Source: Ceratobasidium sp. AG-K
Lineage: Eukaryota > Basidiomycota > Agaricomycetes > Cantharellales > Ceratobasidiaceae
Assembly (NCBI GenBank): GCA_037039685.1
Contig: JAWNGF010000006.1
Location: 1,302,001-1,366,000 of the forward strand
Direction: 5' to 3'
Length of the DNA: 64,000 nt
The notes under the pieces are model-generated. The model saw only the letters and a program-made list of their open reading frames with translations. It was not told where the DNA came from and made no database searches. This document shows, piece after piece, positions 12,045 through 23,636 of this stretch; the stretch's first letter is position 1; each line of letters begins with the position of its first letter. A program made the position numbers and the translations under genes.

Positions 12045-15000
12045 ATGCCAAGGCAAAAACATACCGAATGCCAGTTACCAGCCTCGGGGGGTCTTGTGAT
12101 ACTGTCAATTGAGTATGCACTATCACGCTTGAAGCATCCACCGCCGCCAAGCACTGATGGATTGAACCCAAATCCAGATGGTGGCGGCGTGCGGGGGCTA
12201 TCTTCCCTAATCATTCTCAAAAGAGATCATGACCAGGCTACAAAACGAGCTCGGCCTCGACAGGATGCCAGAGTGTGCATGAGCACTTTGATTTCGTGGG
12301 TGGAACCGGTACCGGCGGTAAGTACTGGACACGGATACGCGGTACTATAATTGGGCCACAAAGTATTGACTACCCTCGGTATCTTTCAGAATTTCCGCCG
12401 TGATGCTCGTCAGACAGAGACTCTCGTTGGATTCTTCGATTAAGCACTTTGCCAAACTTGCGGGAAGACGTATTCTCAGATAAGAAGGCGTTTAGCGCCA
12501 GCGGGGTTGGCGCATTCAAGTCAACCAAAATGCAGCAGGCGCTGAAATGCCATGGTACGAGACGCAACTGGCGACGAGAATAGAGGATACTGGACCGGGG
12601 TCCCTGATGCGAAGAGTTGCAAAACGTGAGCAGACGTACGTGAGGTATGATATTAGAGGCTTATTCTTCGTCGCCAGTGCTGTGTTCGCCATGTCAAAGC
12701 ACAACATGAATGCGGGCATACCAAGAGCCTTTCGCTCCTATCAGGTCGGCCACCAACCAGATGCCCGACTGCACCATCTGGGAGACACTGAGCGCTACAA
12801 CTGCCCACCCCGACCTGTTCAAGAGCATCGACATTAGCGACGGAATGGTCACAGAGTCGTTCGTAGACGGTGGACTAGGATGCAATAACCCACTTGCTCA
12901 CGTACTCACGGAAGTCAAGCTAGTATATCCCAGTCGACACGTGGGATGTATCATTAGCGTTGGAGCCGGCCACGCGAGGACAATCCATATCTCAAACTCA
13001 AGCCTGTTTCAGCGACTGCTGCCAACATCAGCGATCCAGACGATGAAGTCGATAGCTACTGATAGTGAGAGAGTGTCGCAGAGATGGCAGTACGATTTAG
13101 CGATGCTGAGACACCTACTTCCGGTTCAACGTGGACCAAGGAATGCAATCCGTGGAGCTAAATGAATGGGAACGACTAGGCGAGGTGACAGCGCATACCC
13201 GCGGATATATGCAAGCTGCCTGAAATACCTCCAACAGGATCGGCAAGCCGCTCTCAAGAAGTGAAGAACAAGCGACTAAAACAATTCCTATTGCGAACAT
13301 CGAGTCTTGTCGTCCTGTGCCATTTGCTCTTCAGCAGAAGCCAACTATTTTACCTCGCTTTGTGACAGATGGCCGAGCTATCGCACCACAATGAAACAGT
13401 CAACATCTTATAGCGGCATCAAGTCTTGCCCACAGCCAACCTCTCTTTTTATCGGGCCGTGACCAGCACGTACAGCGGGCGGCAGCTTACCTTTCGGGCG
13501 ATTGCTGCAAAACGGAAAGTGTTCGTGATTCATGGACTCGCGGTGCTGGTAAAACCCAGATGGCGCTGCGAATCAACGAGACGACATTTCGAGCAATGGT
13601 CAGATATAGTGTATGCAGACGCAACAACTACAGAAACCCTCGAGACCACCCTAAGAGACTTTGCCAAAACTCAAGTGCCTTGGGGATACATACGAAGACA
13701 CACTAGTTGTGGCTTGTCTCTGGCGTACGTCGATGGTTGCTTGTGCTTGACAACGCAGACGACCCAAGCATCAACGTTAGTCAAATAACCTACCAGCATG
13801 CCGGCATGGAAGCATCTTGGACACTACCCGCAACATCCGGCATCTTAGATCTGACATCGGGACCGGAAGCCTGCTGCGGGCTATCAAGTATGGATCCCAA
13901 TGAAGGGCGGCAGCTCCTGCTGAAGAGTTCGCGACGGACGCCAACGAGCTGGACGCACAGGAACTAAGTGCATCCAGCGCATTGCTCGAGGTGCGTCCCC
14001 AGAAAGATGTTTTCTACACCAACACTGAAGTACCACCTAGGAATTTTTCCACCTACCTTTAGCAATTGTCCAGGCTGGCGGGTACATCAGTACGCGACAG
14101 TGCAGCTTTACAGGAGCATCCCGACACCCTGATGGCCATGAACAACCTTGCGAATACTTACTCCGACCAAGGACGAATGAAGGAGGCCGAGGAGATGCGG
14201 GTTCAGGTGCTAGATGCAAGGAAACGAGTGCTCGGCGAGGAGCATCCCAACACCCTGATTGCTATGAACAACCTTGCGATCACTTACTCTGATCAAGGAC
14301 GAATGAAGGAGGCCGAGGAGATGCGGGTTCAGGTGCTAGATGCGACGAAACGAGTGCTCGGCGAGGAGCATCCCAACACCCTGATGGCCATAAACAACCT
14401 TGCGATTACTTACTCTGGCCGAGGACGACTGAAGGAGGCCGAAGAGCTTCAGATCCAGGTGCTAGATGCAAGGAAACGAGTGCTCGGCGAGGAGCATCCC
14501 GACACCTTGATCGCCATGAGCAATCTTGCGAGCACTTACTCTGATCAAGGACGAATGAAGGAGGCCGAGGAGATGCGGGTTCAGGTGCTAGATGCGACGA
14601 AACGAGTGCTCGGCGAGGAGCATCCCGACACCCTGATGGCCATGAGCAATCTTGCGAGCACTTACTCTGATCAAGGACGAATGAAGGAGGCCGAGGAGAT
14701 GCGGATTCAGGTGCTAGATGCAAGGAAACGGGTGCTCGGCGAGGAGCATCCCGATACCCTGAGTGCCGTAAACAACCTTGCGATCACTTACTCTGACCAA
14801 GGACGAATGAAGGAGGCCGAGGAGATGCGGGTTCAGGTGCTAGATGCAAGGAAACGAGTGCTCGGCGAGGAGCATCCCGACACCATGATGGCCATGAACA
14901 ACCTTGCGATTACTTACTCTGGCCGAGGACGACTGAAGGAGGCCGAAGAGCTTCAGATCCAGGTGCTAGATGCAAGGAAACGAGTGCTCGGCGAGGAGCA

Positions 15001-15763
15001 TCCCAACACCCTGAGTGCCATGAGCAACCTTGCGATTACTTACTCTGGCCGAGGACGACTGAAGGAGGCCGAAGAGCTTCAGATCCAGGTGCTAGATGCA
15101 AGGAAACGAGTGCTCGGTGAGGAGCATCCCGACACCCTGATGGCCATGAACAACCTTGCGATTACTTACTCTGGCTGGGGACGACTGAAGGAGGCCGAGG
15201 AGCTTCAGATTCAGGTACTAGATGCAAGGAAACGAGTGCTCGGCGAGGAGCATCCCAACACCCTGATTGCTATGAACAACCTTGCGATCACTTACTCTGA
15301 TCAAGGACGAATGGAGGAGGCCGAGGAGATGCGGGTTCAGGTGCTAGATGCGACGAAACGAGTGCTCGGCGAGGAGCATCCCGACACCCTGAGCGCCATG
15401 AACAACCTTGCGATTACTTACTCCGGCCGGGGACGACTGAAGGAGGCCGAAGAGCTTCAAATTCGGGCGCTAGATGCAAGGAAACGACTGCTCGGCGAGG
15501 AGCATCCTGACACCTTGATCGCCATGAGCAACCTTGCGAACACTTACTACGACCAAGGCCGTTTCAAACAAGCGGAGGAAGTGCAAGTCCAGGCGCTTAA
15601 TGCTGGAAAACAAACTTTCGGAATACGCCATCCCAATACCCTCGTTCTCGAGCACAATCTCGCTCGCACTTACAAGGCACTCGGATGGCGATATCGCTCC
15701 GCATACAAGGCGCTTAAGAAGGAGATTGCTCAACTTGAGACGGACTCAGCTCAGCCCTCCTGA
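12045..15763 (+). pseudogene. Decayed patatin-NB-ARC-TPR (NLR-type) gene
   Basis: This is the paralogue of the intact gene at 52868-56252, with the same domain order. Exon 1 residue order GGLVILS ends at a ruined splice donor (G|AGTATG instead of G|GTAAGC). Exon 2 gives DGGGVRGLSSLI, but a frameshift separates it from HFDFVGGTGTGG at about 12290-12325. The patatin Asp motif VDGGLGCNNP is at about 12865-12894. Further frameshifts follow at about 12740 and 13100, with a stop near 13222. In the P-loop a one-base loss separates IHGL from GAGKTQMAL at about 13530. The TPR half from about 14066 stays open for 565 codons. It is either a pseudogene or an array now read alone. Confidence 0.8.
14114..15625 (+). 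repeat. Tandem array of twelve 126-bp TPR units
   Basis: Twelve consecutive 42-codon kinesin-light-chain-type TPR units run without a gap, followed by a thirteenth partial capping unit from 15626. Consensus landmarks are EEHPDTLxAMxNLA, a variable TYS segment and ARKRVLG. Two sub-types alternate: type A has SDQGRMKEAEEMRVQ and type B has SGRGRLKEAEELQIQ. The order is A A B A A A B B B A B and then a divergent end unit. Neighbouring units differ by only a few bases per 126, which suggests unequal crossing-over or gene conversion. Confidence 0.9.
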
Positions 15764-16310
15764 CCTCCCACGCCTCTCAATGGGTACATCAGCAGGAGCC
15801 CGCCTCATGCCGTAACCTCGTCATCACCCATGTATGTTGAGCGGAGCGCACTGCCAAAATGAAATTAACATCTAACCCCTGTAGCCAAGATTGCAACATA
15901 GCTTCGCCCAATTCACTCTCCGCTCCAGTACGAAAAAGATAAAGGCAGACCAGGAAACAGTACGTGCCTGGTTGAACCGGGGCCACCCTTCGCAGATCAT
16001 CACCTCTTGCTGTCGCTTACTCCGAGCTGGGGTGTCTGGAGGAGATGGAGGGGCCAAAAATTCAGGTCCTGGAATCTGTAAGGTTCTCGTATTACCGATG
16101 TATCTTAGATAGTCTATGCGACGTAGTTGCAGTCAATGACAAGCCTTAACACAGTTGATATTATAAATAAGAACGAGAACAGGGGGAAAAGAAGGGGAAC
16201 CGGGTCCTTTAAAGGACCCCGGGCCAATACATGCGCATACAAGGAATCCTACAGCCACGCCGCGCGTGGCTCCTCCACAACCTCTCGTAAGTGGTAACGT
16301 ATCCGTTACA
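15764..16310. other. Spacer between TPR array and TPR fragment
   Basis: I see no gene here. It contains a perfect 18-bp palindrome (16202-16219) in a GC-rich patch and otherwise nothing I can name. Confidence 0.5.
16202..16219. repeat. Perfect 18-bp palindrome
   Basis: GGGTCCTTTAAAGGACCC is exactly self-complementary with no loop. It lies between the TPR array and the downstream TPR fragment. Function is unknown; it could be a recombination junction, the end of a lost element or a dimeric protein site. Confidence 0.6.
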
Positions 16311-16322
16311 GAATCGAGAAAG

Positions 16323-16793
16323 TGAGTGCTTGGCGAGGAGTATCTAGATACCCTGACCGCTTTGAGGAACCTCGCGAACACTTACTTCGCACGCGGATAT
16401 TTCAAGAAAGCACAGTAGTTACGTTCTCAGGTGCTCAATGAAAGAAAGCGGGTGCTTGGTGAAGATCACCCCGACACACTCTCTGCCATGGCTGACTTAG
16501 CCATCAATCGCTGCCGGCGGGGGCACCTAGGGGGAGGGGAATATATCTTTGCCCAGGTGCTCCAATTGAGCGAACGAGTGCTCGGCGAGGAGCACCCTGA
16601 TACTTTGTTCTCTATGAGCAACTTGGCAAAGGTTCAGCTCTGGCGAGGGCGACTCGGGGAGGCAAGGAGGTTATATTTCCACATGCTTGATACCAAGAAA
16701 AACTCAGAACTACAAACCTCCCATACAATTTACCAAGGCCTAATCGCCCACTCATTAGCATGGCCAAGGGATCTCACTATCGACCTCTATTAG
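16323..16793 (+). pseudogene. TPR fragment (second NLR-tail remnant)
   Basis: Three to four degenerate 42-residue TPR units are read in one frame: VLGEEYLDTLTALRNLANTY, then VLGEDHPDTLSAMADLAI, then VLGEEHPDTLFSMSNLAKV. The frame has TGA at 16323-16325, where the family has CGA (Arg of KRVLG), and TAG at 16416-16418. The units are more diverged than those at 14114-15625. It is the 3' remnant of another patatin/NB-ARC/TPR gene or a displaced part of the preceding one. Confidence 0.7.
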
Positions 16794-17151
16794 TATATAA
16801 TGCGCGTAGGAAGGATAACACATGGGCCGAGACGATCACCATGGCTATTGGTGTATAAGGATCGAAAGGCCTCAGCCCAGCAGTTGCTAACCAGTCCAGG
16901 ACCTGACTGGCATTTGATTATACTTCGTGAGTGTGGTGAAGCGTTTGCATCGGGAGCGAAGCTAAACATAGTGCTTAGACGGTGAAATACCCAGCCTCGT
17001 TTATCCGTTTATCATATCCTCGCACTCGTATATTTAATCGAAAGAATGATATTTTGCGTTGGGTTTTCTACTGTTTTTGTATATTCCTGTTCCAAAGATG
17101 GTAGCTTACAAACCTGTTTCCGTGTCGTCTCCCAATCCATTCACCCCCCGC

Positions 17152-19816
17152 TCATTTGGCCAAATCGCTGAAAACAACTATGTATCAACGAAAGATCAAA
17201 GTGCTCGAACACAGGACTCACCGATATGCGTTCTCAATGCAAGTCTTGACCTCTTTGTACGACACCACCAGGCAGTTCCTCTCGTCCCGTGACACGAGCA
17301 TCAGCCGCTCCTCGCTCCCTACGTCGAGCTATTACCGCAAATGTTGGTCATGCAGGCATAACATAGTTTTACTTGGGCTGACCTTATTCAAGTTGATGAA
17401 TACATGCGTGAGATTCAGCACCGGCTTTCCACGAGCATCAACTTGATGGAATACGTGGTCGCGAAAGAGCTTGATGATGTATCGGTCCCCTGTCTCAGCC
17501 CAACGTGGATCATGGTCGAATCTGGATGGTTATTAGTAAGTATAGGCCGATGCAAGGTCAGGCATGCTTACTCGGGTCGCTCGTTGATGAACCCAAACTT
17601 GCAGAGTAACCTAACCAAGCGTCCGTTTTCGAGCTCACGGGAGAGCTCGGATTCGAGTGCGTCTGCCTGGCTGAGATACGAGATAGGTTAGTTATGGGTT
17701 ATGGTTCAAAACGCTAGAGCGTAAGAAACGCGATCCAAATGACCGATGTATGCGTCACACCAGAAGGAAACTCTGCTTACTCGAGCATCGCGTCCATCTC
17801 AGCGCCGATAATCGCCGGACTAATTTCCTTGAACAAATGCTCGATTGTCTACCACCATCACAGTCAAAACCCAATTTAGTTCAACTTATCTACAAAACAA
17901 TTTCCAAATGGGGACACACCTTTCCAACCGCAGGCGTGACAAGCCAAAGCACTGCCTGCCTCAGGAGGGGGGAGAACCTCGCGAGCGCTTGGGCAGGGGC
18001 AGGGTTCTGCTGGGATTGGGCATTGGCGTTCCGGTTACCTCGGGTGTTGGCTGGGGATTGGGGCACGGCCGAGGCGGGGGTTTGATTCGGGGAGGAAGTA
18101 CCACAGCAGAGTTGGAGCAAGAGCGAGCCAAGAGCGAGTAGGTCTTCTTGCTTCATATGACCACATCATTAGTTCGGCGAGAAGGTATTAAGAAAATGAT
18201 GTGTACCATAAAAACTTCGTTGGGAGGCTGTCCATCATAGGTCATGATATCGATTATCCCTACGGTGTTTATCCTCACTCTACCCAATTAAACATTAGTT
18301 ATGTAGCATAGGAGAACCGAGAAACTCATGAGCTCACCGGCCAACTCCCGTAACTAGAACCCTCTTCGCATCCAAACACCTTAGCGCCATCCCTCGCCCA
18401 TGCACAGCCCTCACCGCACTTGCGAGTTGCAACAAGTACGTCCACAACATCCGCTCGTCCAATGGTTGGGTCCCAACTTGTTGACTAAACGCGACTACCG
18501 CGTTCTGTTTCCCATACGGTTGACCCAGGGTTCCAAACTGCGATTGAGGTGAAAATGGAGCTTGGAACGAGTTGAACGAGTTTGACTGGGAGAGAGCCTG
18601 CGCAATTGAAGCAGTCTGCGGCAGGGAATTGGACCGTCCCGACTGGAACGAGTACGACGAGAAGCTCTGTGGAAATGCGTATGACTGGGCGTTCGGGCTA
18701 CCAAATGCCTGAGGAGAGCCAAATCCAGGTGAAGCGAACTGGGGGGAGGTCGAAAACTGGGACGTGGGCGATGCGGGTCCATAGTGTGACGGGGAAAAGT
18801 TGCGGGAGGGAGTGAACGTGCGAGATTTGGATGGTGATGACTGCTGCGATCGAGAGCCAGGAAGAGGTGGTGTCGAAGGAGCGAGGTGTTGGGATTGGAG
18901 GGTACGCGCAAGAGGATGGTACTCGTATACTACGACCAGCGCTGTATACGGTGTCAATCATGTGGGACAAGGAAGAGCGAGAAAAGAAAATTACATTGGT
19001 CGTTGAATGCACGTGTCGTAAACGCCTCGTGTGGCCTGACGATGCTCGGGTGCGGCAGGTTTGACCATGCTTCGATTGTTGTGAGCGCAGAATCGTGCGA
19101 GGGGCGGCAGTCTATATGCAGCCTTGATTAATTTACGTTTTTCTGGTTCGATCGGCACGCACTTTCGACTCGGTAGAGCACGTAGCTGTTCCCATCTACT
19201 CGATTGACTGCTCGATAGACCGAGGTAGTAAACGTCCCAAAAAATGCTTGTCCTGAAGTGGGTTCCAATAGGACCAGCGAGTGATACGCGTGGACCTCGT
19301 CTGGCAACGGCGGAGTCGGGTGACCGTACGGCGCCTGATAAACCGCGTCCTGCTTCCGATGGAGTTCATCTCGCAGATCAGGCGTCATAAAATAAGGCCG
19401 AGGAGCACCATCCGCGGGACCGTTGGATGGTAGTTGTGAAAGTCTAGTGGCTCCAGCGCGTAGGGAGGCAGAAGTGGAGCATAGTAGGGAGCATAGGCGC
19501 CGGGCTCGTACTGGACATGATAATTGGCACTAAACGGGTCGTCTTCTGCTGGCGCGGGTTGGGGAGTTGAGACTTGGCTAACAGGCTCTGATGGGGTGGA
19601 GAATCGCGGGACGAAAACCGGCGCATGGACTCCAAGTGACTTGATCGCGGTGGGTGACTCGGGGGGCGACTTGAGACTAGATGTAGGTTAGAGATAGTCG
19701 CATTTTGCGCACTCGACTCACGCAGTTGGAGGCGGAGTTGTGGCTTTCTTCGTTGGCGTTGCAGTCCGAGACCCAGGGGCCACTATCGGGATTGCCGACG
19801 ATGTGCGCGGCAGCAT
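17152..19816 (-). CDS. PAN3: PAN2-PAN3 deadenylase regulatory subunit Pan3
   Basis: Pan3 dimerises and brings the Pan2 nuclease to poly(A)-binding protein during mRNA deadenylation. Visible parts are a Pro-rich N-terminus with HAPVFVPR, the linker LDFHNY, a pseudokinase with [33 protein letters not shown] and [20 protein letters not shown], and the C-terminal knob ([40 protein letters not shown]) ending ENAYRDLAK. Two oddities stand out: a Ser/Pro/Gln-rich insertion of about 130 residues in the pseudokinase, and no recognisable CCCH zinc finger at the N-terminus. The frame changes between 19415 and 19406, so one indel or a mis-read is present. The start is uncertain: ATG 19816 is the conservative choice, and 19897 in the same frame would overlap the neighbouring start codon. 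Confidence 0.8.
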
Positions 19817-19895
19817 CGCGGCGCAGGGGGACTCGGCGCACGTGAGCGAGCTCCTCCTTACTAAGGCTGACCAATTTGATTCACACGTGACCGTC

Positions 19896-22800
19896 ATGTC
19901 CCGCCCAGCGCCCCGCAAGGGTGAGTCCTCTGCTCTTCGCTCCTGCTTGTCGATTTATTATATATCTAGGTGAAAACCATGAGCTACGTGCGGACCTCAA
20001 CTCTGAATACCGGGAACGACGCAAAGATGCAATCAAACGCGTTATTGCTAACATGACTGTCGGGAAAGATGTATCCGGTCTCTTTCCCGATGTTCTCAAA
20101 AATATGCAAACGGAGGATCTTGAACAAAAGAAGCTAGTCTATCTTTATCTTATGAATTACGCCAAATCCCAACCTGAGCTTGTGATTCTTGCGGTCAACA
20201 CGTTTGTCAAGGTACGCACTTCATCTATCTGCGCTCTCGCCACTGACGCGCCTCTAGGACTCAAATGACCCTAACCCACTCGTCCGAGCGCTGGCTATTC
20301 GGACTATGGGATGCTTGCGCGCCGAAAAGATTATAGACTACTTGTCTGATCCGCTTCACAAGGCGTTAAAAGACCAAGATCCATACGTTCGGAAGACAGC
20401 TGCCCTCTGCGTCGCCAAATTATACGAACTCAAACCCGAGCTTGCAGTTGATAATGGATTCTTGGAGCAGTTGCTTGATATGGTCTCGGATAGCAACCCA
20501 ATGGTATGTATATCGATGCCCATCTGGTCGCGACTCACCTTACCCTCTAGGTTGTCTCCAATGCCGTGGCCGCCCTCGTCGACATCCACACTACGACTGT
20601 CGAGTCGCCCAACCCAGATGCTCGAGGAATGTTTGAGCTCAGCCAAGACGTCCTTTCTAAATTGCTCGTCGCACTCAACGAGTGTTCCGAATGGGGCCGC
20701 GTTACCATCCTCAACTGCATTGCCAAGTACCGGACGACAGACGAGAAGGAAGCCGAACATATTTGCGAGCGTATCATGCCACAGTTCCAGCATGTCAACG
20801 GCAGTGTTGTATTGGCTGCTATCAAGGTGTGTTCTTGCTTTTAACGATCAATAGCTATTTAATTTATTTATCGGACGCAGGCAATCATGGTGCACATTAA
20901 ATATGTATCGCGACAACAACTCCAGACACAACTTATCCGAAAGATGGCTCCTCCCCTAGTTTCTCTGATCTCTGCCGAGCCTGAGGTTCAATGGGTTGCG
21001 TTAAGGAATATCAATCTTCTTCTCCAGGTCAGTTCAGTCGACCCAAGGGACGACTAGGGTGCAAACCGGATGCCATTTGCTTCACCTAGGTGCAACCGGA
21101 CCTCCTCCAGAACGAAATGCGAGTCTTTTTCTGCAAGTACAACGACCCCCCATACGTTAAAGTAGAAAAGCTCGACATCATGGTCCGATTGGCAGCGGAG
21201 AAGAATGTTGATACCTTGCTGAGTGAACTTAAGGAGTAAGCGTTATTTCTTTCCTCTCGGCCTGCCCCGACTGCAGTCCAATGATCAACTGCGACTTACG
21301 TGCTTGCCTCACCATTTTTTACCTATGCGCGCTTAACCCTCCCACTTTATCTATTCCAGATATGCATCTGAAGCGGATGTGGACTTTGTTCGACGAGCAA
21401 TCAAAACTATCGGTCACTGTGCGATTAAAATCGAAGCTTCTGCTGAGCGCTGCGTCAACGTTCTGCTTGACCTAATTGCCACCCGCGTGAGCTACGTCGT
21501 CCAAGAGGCTATTGTCGTTGTCAAGGTAAGCGTCTATCGCAATCGCCGAGGAAACAAAAATTAATAAAAATAAAGGATATTCTACGAAAATACCCGTCAC
21601 GATATGAAGGTGTCATTCCAATCGTATGTACCGCTCTCGAAGAATTGGATGAACCCGAGGCGAGAGCGAGTTTGGTCTGGATCGTCGGAGAGCATGCCGA
21701 GAAGATTGAAAATGCTGGTGATCTACTTGAAAGCTTTGTTGATTCGTTCCTGGAGGAAGCATATCCAGTGGGTTCATTTCATTTCTACAAATCCATCTCA
21801 CACCTCTAATTTTGGCACTGGATAGGTTCAATTGCAAATTCTCTCTGCCACCGTCAAGCTCTTCCTCAAGAAGCCTGGTCCATCACAAGCTGTCGTCCAA
21901 AGGGTATTACAGACCGCTACAAAGGATTGCGATAGTCCCGACGTCCGCGACCGGGCGTATATCTATTGGAGATTGCTATCTTTGAGCTCGGATGCGGAGG
22001 CTGGTAAGTTTCTCATGCCCACGCCCGACAAACGATAATTGACAGATCCATTGCAGGCAAATCTATTATCCTTGCATTGCGTCCCCCAATTGAACTCCCA
22101 CGTACGGCAATTCCCGTTCCCGTCTTGGAAGAACTTGTTCGCGATCTATCGAGTCTGGCCAGTGTCTATCACAAGCCAGCCGAAACGTTCATAGGGTCTG
22201 GGAGAATTGGAGCGTCGGGTGCGAGGGGATTGGGTGTCGAGTGAGTCCTTGTCTCTTATGTTTTGGCAATGGCCGGTTGGTATCTCGAGCGCGGGCACCA
22301 TATTTGTGTGGTCATGATGGCTCGGCGCTTGTCGGTGATCTTTAAATGCCGGTCTCGCTTGAAGGGCGGCTACCCTTGCGTGCACCACGTCACGAAACGA
22401 GGTGCCATGGCCTCCTCCCGTCGGTTCCTTGTCCCCGTGAAATCATCTTGGCGTCCCGCCTATGCTTCTATTTTGATGTGGAGAGTCTCACGTAACTAAC
22501 CGATTCGTCCTAATGTCGTGCCCAGCCTCGAAGAAGACGTCGAACGGGCACTCCAAACCGTTGCCGCTGGCCGAAAAGCAGAAAATCTTCTCGACTTTGA
22601 CGAGCCAGCGACCGGCGGTCCCGGCCAGACTAACTCGCTTGCGAATCTCAACCTCACTACCACCCCAGCCGCAATTCTTAATTCGTCCAACCCATTGGCG
22701 GACCTTGCGGACATCTTCGGTAGCGATTCGATGAGCCTCGGGGGAAGCAGCGCGGCAGTCATGTCCCCCACTATGGGCGGCTCGCCTAACGTGGGCGGCA

Positions 22801-22925
22801 CAATGTCGCCGATCGGAGGCGGTCCTGGATTCGGCTCTATGGCGGCATTCGGTGCGCCTCCCCAGCAACCCCAGCAGCAACAAAAGCCTCAACAGGCGAG
22901 TGAGGACTTGTTGGGATTGTTTTGA
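19896..22925 (+). CDS. Clathrin adaptor complex beta subunit (AP-1/AP-2 type beta-adaptin)
   Basis: This is the large beta subunit of a clathrin adaptor for sorting at the trans-Golgi/endosome or plasma membrane. The trunk is a HEAT/ARM solenoid with very conserved blocks: [113 protein letters not shown] and SLASVYHKP. The hinge has a clathrin box, LLDFD, and a low-complexity Gly/Gln tail ending EDLLGLF. The ear domain is absent and length is about 730 residues, similar to yeast Apl2, so AP-1 beta is favoured over AP-2. About ten introns occur; the first follows MSRPAPRK. It is divergent from PAN3 with almost no intergenic space. Confidence 0.9.
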
Positions 22926-23564
22926 GTTAGACGCTACGTTGTTTGGTTTTTTGCGTAAATGGATTCCGATTTTTGCTTGACTTGGTCGATATTGATTGAT
23001 GGATTTGATGCCGACGATGCTTAGCGCTATCATCAACAGGTCGGAATGTTCCTCATATCCTGTGTGGGGCAAGGTGAGCTCGGGCACTGGCGAACCCCGT
23101 AGTAGTTGCGAGTACACGGAGAAACCACTGTGGTTAAACGGCACTAATTGCGAAGAAAAGCAGTCACGCGTTGAATTTCTAACCGAGCCTGATTCGCGAT
23201 TACCCAACGCTCGCTTCCGCGAGTTTCATGCTCGGCCGTTTCTGTTTCGATGTTCCAGGCCTATATGTCTCACCACCTATGATTACACACATAGGTTTGA
23301 ACCAGCTCGAGCCGGGCTCGCCCTAGTCATGATCTACACCGTGGCTGAGCTAACTCGGGACCCTATGTGGAAGTGCGATTTGCCGTGTAGGGAGCGTATG
23401 GACGGCTGTACGAACCATGTCGGTTGGCCTCGCGTACGCAGGCTAAGGCTAAGGCATGCGTTCTAGTAGTTGCGATTGAAGGCGAAATGCTCCTGTCGTT
23501 GACCGGTGATTAATAATGATTTGTTGTGTCAACCAAGTTCGTGCGGGATATCGAGCTGCCAAGG
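22926..23564. other. Intergenic region upstream of the chitinase gene
   Basis: I see no gene. The open frame at 22996-23466 lacks any recognisable motif and lies in the space between two plus-strand genes. The right end is the chitinase promoter. Confidence 0.5.
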
Positions 23565-23572
23565 TATAAATA
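23565..23572 (+). promoter_or_regulatory. TATA box of the chitinase gene
   Basis: TATAAATA lies 65 bp upstream of the ATG at 23637, a usual distance for a TATA element with a short 5' leader. It fits a regulated, inducible secreted enzyme. Confidence 0.55.
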
Positions 23573-23636
23573 CGACTAGTGCTCAGATCTCATATCTCAA
23601 GAACCAGTTCCTCAGGTCTACTGACTACTGACAAAG

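Noticed and set aside
14406..14723. Repetitive open frame on the minus strand inside the TPR array
   Set aside because: It is the antisense shadow of near-identical coding units; its repetitiveness follows from the array.
14114..15625. Regular 126-bp tandem repeat that could be taken for a CRISPR or satellite array
   Set aside because: Each unit is an in-frame 42-codon TPR with protein-level constraint; there are no unique spacers and the genome is eukaryotic.
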